The notes under the pieces: generated by a model | Database searches by the model: none | The model's input: the letters and a program-made list of their open reading frames with translations, nothing else | Told to the model about the DNA's origin: nothing | In this document: positions 60,975-64,000 of the stretch, one piece after another | How positions within the stretch are numbered: position 1 is the stretch's first letter | How the letters are laid out: each line of letters starts with the position of its first letter | Position numbers and translations under genes: made by a program | Assembly: GCA_945883545.1 (NCBI GenBank) | Contig: CAMCXT010000012.1 | Coordinates: 1-64,000 of the forward strand | Length of the DNA: 64,000 nt | Reading direction: 5' to 3' | Origin: Chitinophaga pinensis | Lineage (GTDB): Bacteria; Bacteroidota; Bacteroidia; M30B66

Positions 60975-61694
60975 ATGGACAAGCAAAATTTGCCAAAAAT
61001 AGTTGTGTTAACGGGTGCAGGGATTTCTGCAGAAAGTGGCATTCGTACCTTTAGAGATTCGGGTGGTTTGTGGGAGGAGCACGACATTATGGATGTTGCA
61101 ACTCCAGAAGGCTGGCAGAAAAATCCTGCTTTGGTTACTAAGTTTTACAATTCGCGTCGTAGTCAACTGTTGTCGGTTGAGCCGAACCCGGCGCATTTGG
61201 CATTAACACGACTGCAGCAATTTTTTGATGTTAAAATTGTAACGCAAAATGTGGATGATCTTCATGAAAGAGCAGGAAACAAGAATATTCTTCACTTGCA
61301 TGGAGAGCTCATTAAGGCGAGAAGCGAGAAACACACAGAATTGGTTTATGAGATTGGATACCGTGAAATTGCCTTAGGTGAAACCTGCGAAAAAGGATTT
61401 CAACTGCGTCCTCACATTGTTTGGTTTGGTGAAGATGTACCGTTGATTGTAGAAGCTTCAAAATATGTGGTTGATGCAGATATTTTGATCGTGATCGGTA
61501 CTTCGCTCAATGTTTATCCTGCTGCTGGATTGCTTTACCATGCACCTTATGGATGCGAGAAGTATTTGGTTGATCCAAGTGAGCATCAAGTGGATAATTT
61601 GTTCCGTCTTCGACATATAAAAACTGCGGCAGGCGAAGGCGTTCCTGCCTTAGTGGAAGAGCTCATCAATCGATATTTCTTCCAGCAGGGTTAG
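60975..61694 (+). CDS. NAD-dependent protein deacylase (sirtuin, class III-like) without zinc cysteines
   Basis: This 239-residue Sir2 protein removes acyl groups from lysines using NAD+. The NAD site is intact (VVLTGAGISAESGIRTFRDSGGLW, TQNVDDLHERAG) and the catalytic histidine is in LHLHGELIKARS. Tyr58 and Arg61 (FYNSRR) form the Y-x-x-R pair known from SIRT5/CobB to favour succinyl and malonyl groups. The usual two CxxC zinc pairs after the catalytic histidine are absent; that region has only one cysteine (GETCEKG). The gene ends overlapping the convergent TPR gene by 4 bases. Confidence 0.9.
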   Translation: MDKQNLPKIVVLTGAGISAESGIRTFRDSGGLWEEHDIMDVATPEGWQKNPALVTKFYNSRRSQLLSVEPNPAHLALTRLQQFFDVKIVTQNVDDLHERAGNKNILHLHGELIKARSEKHTELVYEIGYREIALGETCEKGFQLRPHIVWFGEDVPLIVEASKYVVDADILIVIGTSLNVYPAAGLLYHAPYGCEKYLVDPSEHQVDNLFRLRHIKTAAGEGVPALVEELINRYFFQQG

Positions 61695-62551
61695 AGCTTT
61701 TTTACGGTGAGGAGAATCTCCTGATAAATTTCGTCTTGTTTTTGGAGTTTCCTATCTGCAGCAATGTCTCCAGAACGTTTGATCCCACCGATGTAATAGC
61801 GTTGGATCCATGGAATTACCGAAACAAACGAATCCAACAAGGAGTAATTTATTGCAACGATAAAACCCACTGTGATAAATCCTCCGGTGAGTAGCAAGGA
61901 ATTGAAACCATTTTTAACATCTCCAGCATAAAACTGTCCGCTTCCTGGGATGATCATGCTGAGGATTCTTGCTGTTTTCGGATTTGGATGCTTGATGTTA
62001 GCCAAAGCATCGAAAAGGCTGTCAATTTGTGCTTCTTTAGATGGATTGACAATAGAAATAGATTTTTTGAAGGCCTTTCTGCTTTCATCGAAAGATCCAG
62101 AAGTAAATTCAGACACACCGAGCAAGAAGTATTGTTTGGCTTGAATAGAATCGGGAATATTGTCGCTCAAACCCAGCAATTCGATTTTTGCCAAAACAGC
62201 TTTATTGCCTAGGATTAAGCAAGAGGCTTGAGCTATTTTGTTTCTTAAGAAATTCTCCGAAAGTGTTGAATAATCGGCAGCTTGACTAAAAAATGAGGCC
62301 GATCTTTCATAGTCGCCATTAGCTTGATGAATTTTTCCAAGCAATTCAAAAACTTCCTCATCGTATTTTCCTTGTCCGAAGAAAATAACTCTTTCAAAAT
62401 CGAGCGATGCTGCTTGATAATTGCCTAATGCAAAATTCGCTTTGCCCGATTGATAGGTTTGTTCGAGATCTTGCCCGATCAACCCACAATTGAGCAATAC
62501 ACTAACGATAAATAGTAAAGTGCTTTTCAATGGAAGGTTGAAGTTTGGCAT
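61691..62551 (-). CDS. TPR protein with C-terminal membrane domain (first paralogue)
   Basis: This 286-residue protein has a signal peptide (STLLFIVSVLLNCGLIGQ), TPR-like helices (YQSGKANFALGNYQAASLDFERVIFF; LGKIHQANGDYERSASFFSQAADY) and a C-terminal module ILSMIIPGSGQFYAGDVKNGFNSLLLTGGF with two hydrophobic helices. That PGSGQ-Y-GD pattern resembles DUF5683/TM2-like domains. Its start overlaps the next upstream gene by 50 bases. The upstream gene encodes a protein of the same plan, so they are probably tandem paralogues. Function unknown. Confidence 0.78.
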   Translation of the reverse strand: MPNFNLPLKSTLLFIVSVLLNCGLIGQDLEQTYQSGKANFALGNYQAASLDFERVIFFGQGKYDEEVFELLGKIHQANGDYERSASFFSQAADYSTLSENFLRNKIAQASCLILGNKAVLAKIELLGLSDNIPDSIQAKQYFLLGVSEFTSGSFDESRKAFKKSISIVNPSKEAQIDSLFDALANIKHPNPKTARILSMIIPGSGQFYAGDVKNGFNSLLLTGGFITVGFIVAINYSLLDSFVSVIPWIQRYYIGGIKRSGDIAADRKLQKQDEIYQEILLTVKKL

Positions 62552-63335
62552 ATTGCCGTGAGTTGAATCGTTTTGCTGATTTTACGGAGCCGTAGATGTT
62601 TCCGAGGTAAAAGCCTGCGCCCAAACCTGCAGAAATCCATCCGTATACAGACTTTTGTCCTTCTTTCTTAAATCCTCGATAAGCCTGATAAGCCATCATA
62701 GTAATTGAAACAAAGCCAATAACAGCATCCTTTCGTTCTTTTGCATACCATTTACCAGCTCCTGGCACTGCCGTAGACAGAAGCCCTGCGAGCAACGGAC
62801 TTTTTCTCGGTAATTTTAAGGCGTCATTTTGTATCTCTGAAATTCCTGAAAATGCTTGAGATGTTTTGAAGGGTTCAGCAACATTTGCAGCTTCAGAAAA
62901 TTTGTTTTGAAGGATAAAGTTCCATGCCTTGTAATAGGCCTTTTTTTCTTCATCAAGTTGGATTGAATACGCAATGAATTGATTTGCTAAACTGTGCTTT
63001 CTGTCGGAAATCAATGCAAATGCAGCATACCCTTGCAGAGGACTGCTCAATTCAAAATTGCTTGTATTGGTTAATTGAACAGAACGGCGATAAACAGCAT
63101 CGTAGTTTTTATCCAAAATATAGCAATCCAACAAACTAAATTTTAAGCTATCGATTTCAGGTTGGAGGAAGATAAGTCGCTCAAATTCGATTGCAGCAAG
63201 TTTAGGCTGACCACTTTGATTCAAGTATTTCGCGAATTGCAAAGTGCTTTGGCTGTCGAATAGGTTTTGCGCATTCGAAGTTTGAAAGATTCCGAAAATG
63301 AAAAATAGAATTATAGGGAGGCGATTCATTTTCAT
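62502..63335 (-). CDS. TPR-like protein with C-terminal membrane domain (second paralogue)
   Basis: This 277-residue protein has a signal peptide (LPIILFFIFGIFQTSNAQ), helical repeats (YLNQSGQPKLAAIEFERLIFLQ, where AAIEFERLIF parallels AASLDFERVIF in the neighbour) and a C-terminal GLLSTAVPGAGKWYAKERKDAVIGF module with two hydrophobic helices. It matches the neighbour domain by domain. Its ATG overlaps the yidD stop (ATGA), and its 3' end overlaps the downstream paralogue by 50 bases. A second ATG two codons in is possible. Function unknown; envelope location is inferred. Confidence 0.77.
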   Translation of the reverse strand: MKMNRLPIILFFIFGIFQTSNAQNLFDSQSTLQFAKYLNQSGQPKLAAIEFERLIFLQPEIDSLKFSLLDCYILDKNYDAVYRRSVQLTNTSNFELSSPLQGYAAFALISDRKHSLANQFIAYSIQLDEEKKAYYKAWNFILQNKFSEAANVAEPFKTSQAFSGISEIQNDALKLPRKSPLLAGLLSTAVPGAGKWYAKERKDAVIGFVSITMMAYQAYRGFKKEGQKSVYGWISAGLGAGFYLGNIYGSVKSAKRFNSRQYAKLQPSIEKHFTIYR

Positions 63336-63721
63336 GGATGATCGATCAAGATCATTTGTTGTTTATCGACTTCGTATAGTTCAGGGCTTAAGCCATTGCA
63401 GCGTTGCAATCTGTCGAGGGTTGCCAACATTCCAAAGATGGTCCCATATTTTTTTACTGCAAGCAATCCGTACTCCGAACAAGAAGGATGAAATGAACAT
63501 TTGTTGGAGTCTTGCGAAGAAATGGCAAACTTGTAAAATAGGAAGAGCCCTGAAAAAATATACTGGAGCTCATTTGTATTTTTTTTAGCAAACTCCCATT
63601 TGGGCTTTTCTATTGGTTGGTAATAGGCATTTGAAAAGGTAATAGGTTCGATGGTTTGTGCAACACATCGATTACTTAGAAAGTACAGTAGGCACAGGAA
63701 AATTATAGATATTGTTCTCAT
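63332..63721 (-). CDS. yidD: YidD family protein with signal peptide
   Basis: The YidD domain is the C-terminal ~75 residues: YKFAISSQDSNKCSFHPSCSEYGLLAVKKYG and LDRLQRCNG, with the family's conserved cysteines. YidD assists membrane protein insertion with YidC. Normal YidD has about 70-85 residues. This one has 129, with an N-terminal signal or anchor (RTISIIFLCLLYFLSNRCVAQ) and a ~35-residue linker, so the domain may lie outside the cytoplasm. The ORF-track start is 60 bases upstream; I prefer the ATG at 63719-63721. rpmH/rnpA, its usual neighbours, are absent. Confidence 0.82.
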   Translation of the reverse strand: MRTISIIFLCLLYFLSNRCVAQTIEPITFSNAYYQPIEKPKWEFAKKNTNELQYIFSGLFLFYKFAISSQDSNKCSFHPSCSEYGLLAVKKYGTIFGMLATLDRLQRCNGLSPELYEVDKQQMILIDHP

Positions 63722-64000
63722 TCGGATCGTTAACGACCAAGTTTTTAAATGTCGAAATTTTGGTTCCTTTTGACTTGGCACCGTTTGCTTCGATTTTGTA
63801 GATTATTTCTGTAATTTCTTGTGGGAAGCTAATTCCAGATGCTCTAATATACCCTTTGAATATTTGCTTTTTAAGTAACTCGTCTTTTGGGGAATAAAAA
63901 GCAATGCCATACAGTTGATTATTTTTTCTAGAAATCACAACATTACCAAAGGCTTTTTTTACTCTTTCGTCGGGCACCCAAGTAGTTATAACTTGGTCGG
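63672..64000 (-). CDS. protein of unknown function, 5'-truncated by window edge (possibly LolA-like)
   Basis: The ORF track lists a GTG start at 63977, but the frame stays open to base 64000 (preceding codons read DQVITTWV), so this is the C-terminal part (109 codons) of a longer gene. The segment is beta-rich: NVVISRKNNQLYGIAFYSPK, QEITEIIYKIEANG, TKISTFKNLVVNDPNENNIYNF. The strand pattern and the ending FKNLVVND...YNF resemble outer-membrane lipoprotein-sorting (LolA-like) proteins, a weak inference. It overlaps yidD by 50 bases, so it heads or belongs to that operon. Confidence 0.65.
   Translation of the reverse strand, partial: DQVITTWVPDERVKKAFGNVVISRKNNQLYGIAFYSPKDELLKKQIFKGYIRASGISFPQEITEIIYKIEANGAKSKGTKISTFKNLVVNDPNENNIYNFPVPTVLSK

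Noticed and set aside
63298-63588. 96-aa plus-strand ORF antisense to yidD
   Set aside because: It is opposite the conserved YidD cysteine region and overlaps two well-supported genes; no family features.

Overview
The window reads as an ordinary chromosomal segment of a member of the Bacteroidota, probably a gliding, Flavobacteriales-like lineage. The main evidence is a full-length SprA (the outer-membrane pore of the type IX secretion system), a RemB-like outer-membrane protein, a secreted FG-GAP protein with a type IX C-terminal sorting domain, Bacteroidota-type promoters (-7 box TAnnTTTG), AT-rich composition and very few recognisable Shine-Dalgarno sequences. I saw no rRNA, intact tRNA, CRISPR array, transposase or prophage gene. 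About 54 genes fill the window. The only gene-free stretch over 300 bases is 60634-60974. Genes are cut at both ends: a Mpo1-like membrane protein at 1-456 and an unknown protein at 63672-64000. Neither edge gene is given whole in the ORF track.

Layout. 1-6.4 kb: Mpo1-like protein, a degenerate tRNA-like 3' end, yebC, then a coupled minus-strand operon (helix-hairpin-helix protein, apt, FG-GAP/T9SS substrate), an RmlD-like reductase and a PspC protein. 6.5-13.3 kb: pruA, dipeptidyl peptidase III, an OstA/LptA-like envelope protein and ilvE. 13.3-20.5 kb: minus-strand stress and nucleotide cluster sixA, ppk, relA/spoT, fur, STAS protein, purA. 20.5-28.2 kb: dacB and, divergently, aroC, an AsmA-like protein and a PD40/OmpA protein. 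28.2-32.1 kb: WD40 protein, a GC-rich non-coding block, htpG and an unknown exported protein. 32.1-36.4 kb: cytochrome c oxidase accessory and subunit III/IV genes, Sco and heme O synthase, without coxA or coxB. 36.4-46 kb: RemB-like protein, YbjQ, a WecA-like transferase with an epimerase, a metallophosphoesterase, a rhomboid protease, an ABC-F ATPase, an RDD protein and a DUF6340 lipoprotein. 46.2-49.6 kb: deoC with a full aldehyde dehydrogenase and a half-length pseudo-dehydrogenase. 49.6-60.6 kb: maeB, ruvA, sprA, gcvH, vanZ-like. 61-64 kb: a sirtuin facing an overlapping operon of two TPR/membrane paralogues, a YidD with a signal peptide and the truncated gene.

How the genes work together. 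sprA, the remB-like gene and the FG-GAP protein represent secretion/gliding machinery and one probable client. ppk, spoT and purA touch polyphosphate, (p)ppGpp and purine synthesis, and they lie in tandem with a Fur-type regulator. The cox cluster supplies assembly factors and the small subunits of an aa3-type oxidase. The deoC locus would convert deoxyribose 5-phosphate to acetaldehyde and then acetate.

The most notable observations are: (1) a repeated promoter-to-start geometry, with a TAnnTT(T/C)G box exactly 4 bases before the start codon of dacB, aroC, the WD40 gene, the ABC-F gene and the sirtuin, which predicts leaderless mRNAs and settles several start codons; (2) a split ALDH16-like enzyme, with the catalytic and pseudo-enzyme halves encoded by adjacent genes; (3) an about 80-base GC-rich block next to htpG that may be a dispersed repeat or structured RNA; (4) an overlapping envelope operon around yidD; and (5) a perfect 9-base inverted repeat on the putative -7 box of spoT. 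All functions are read from sequence motifs and family knowledge; no search was run.
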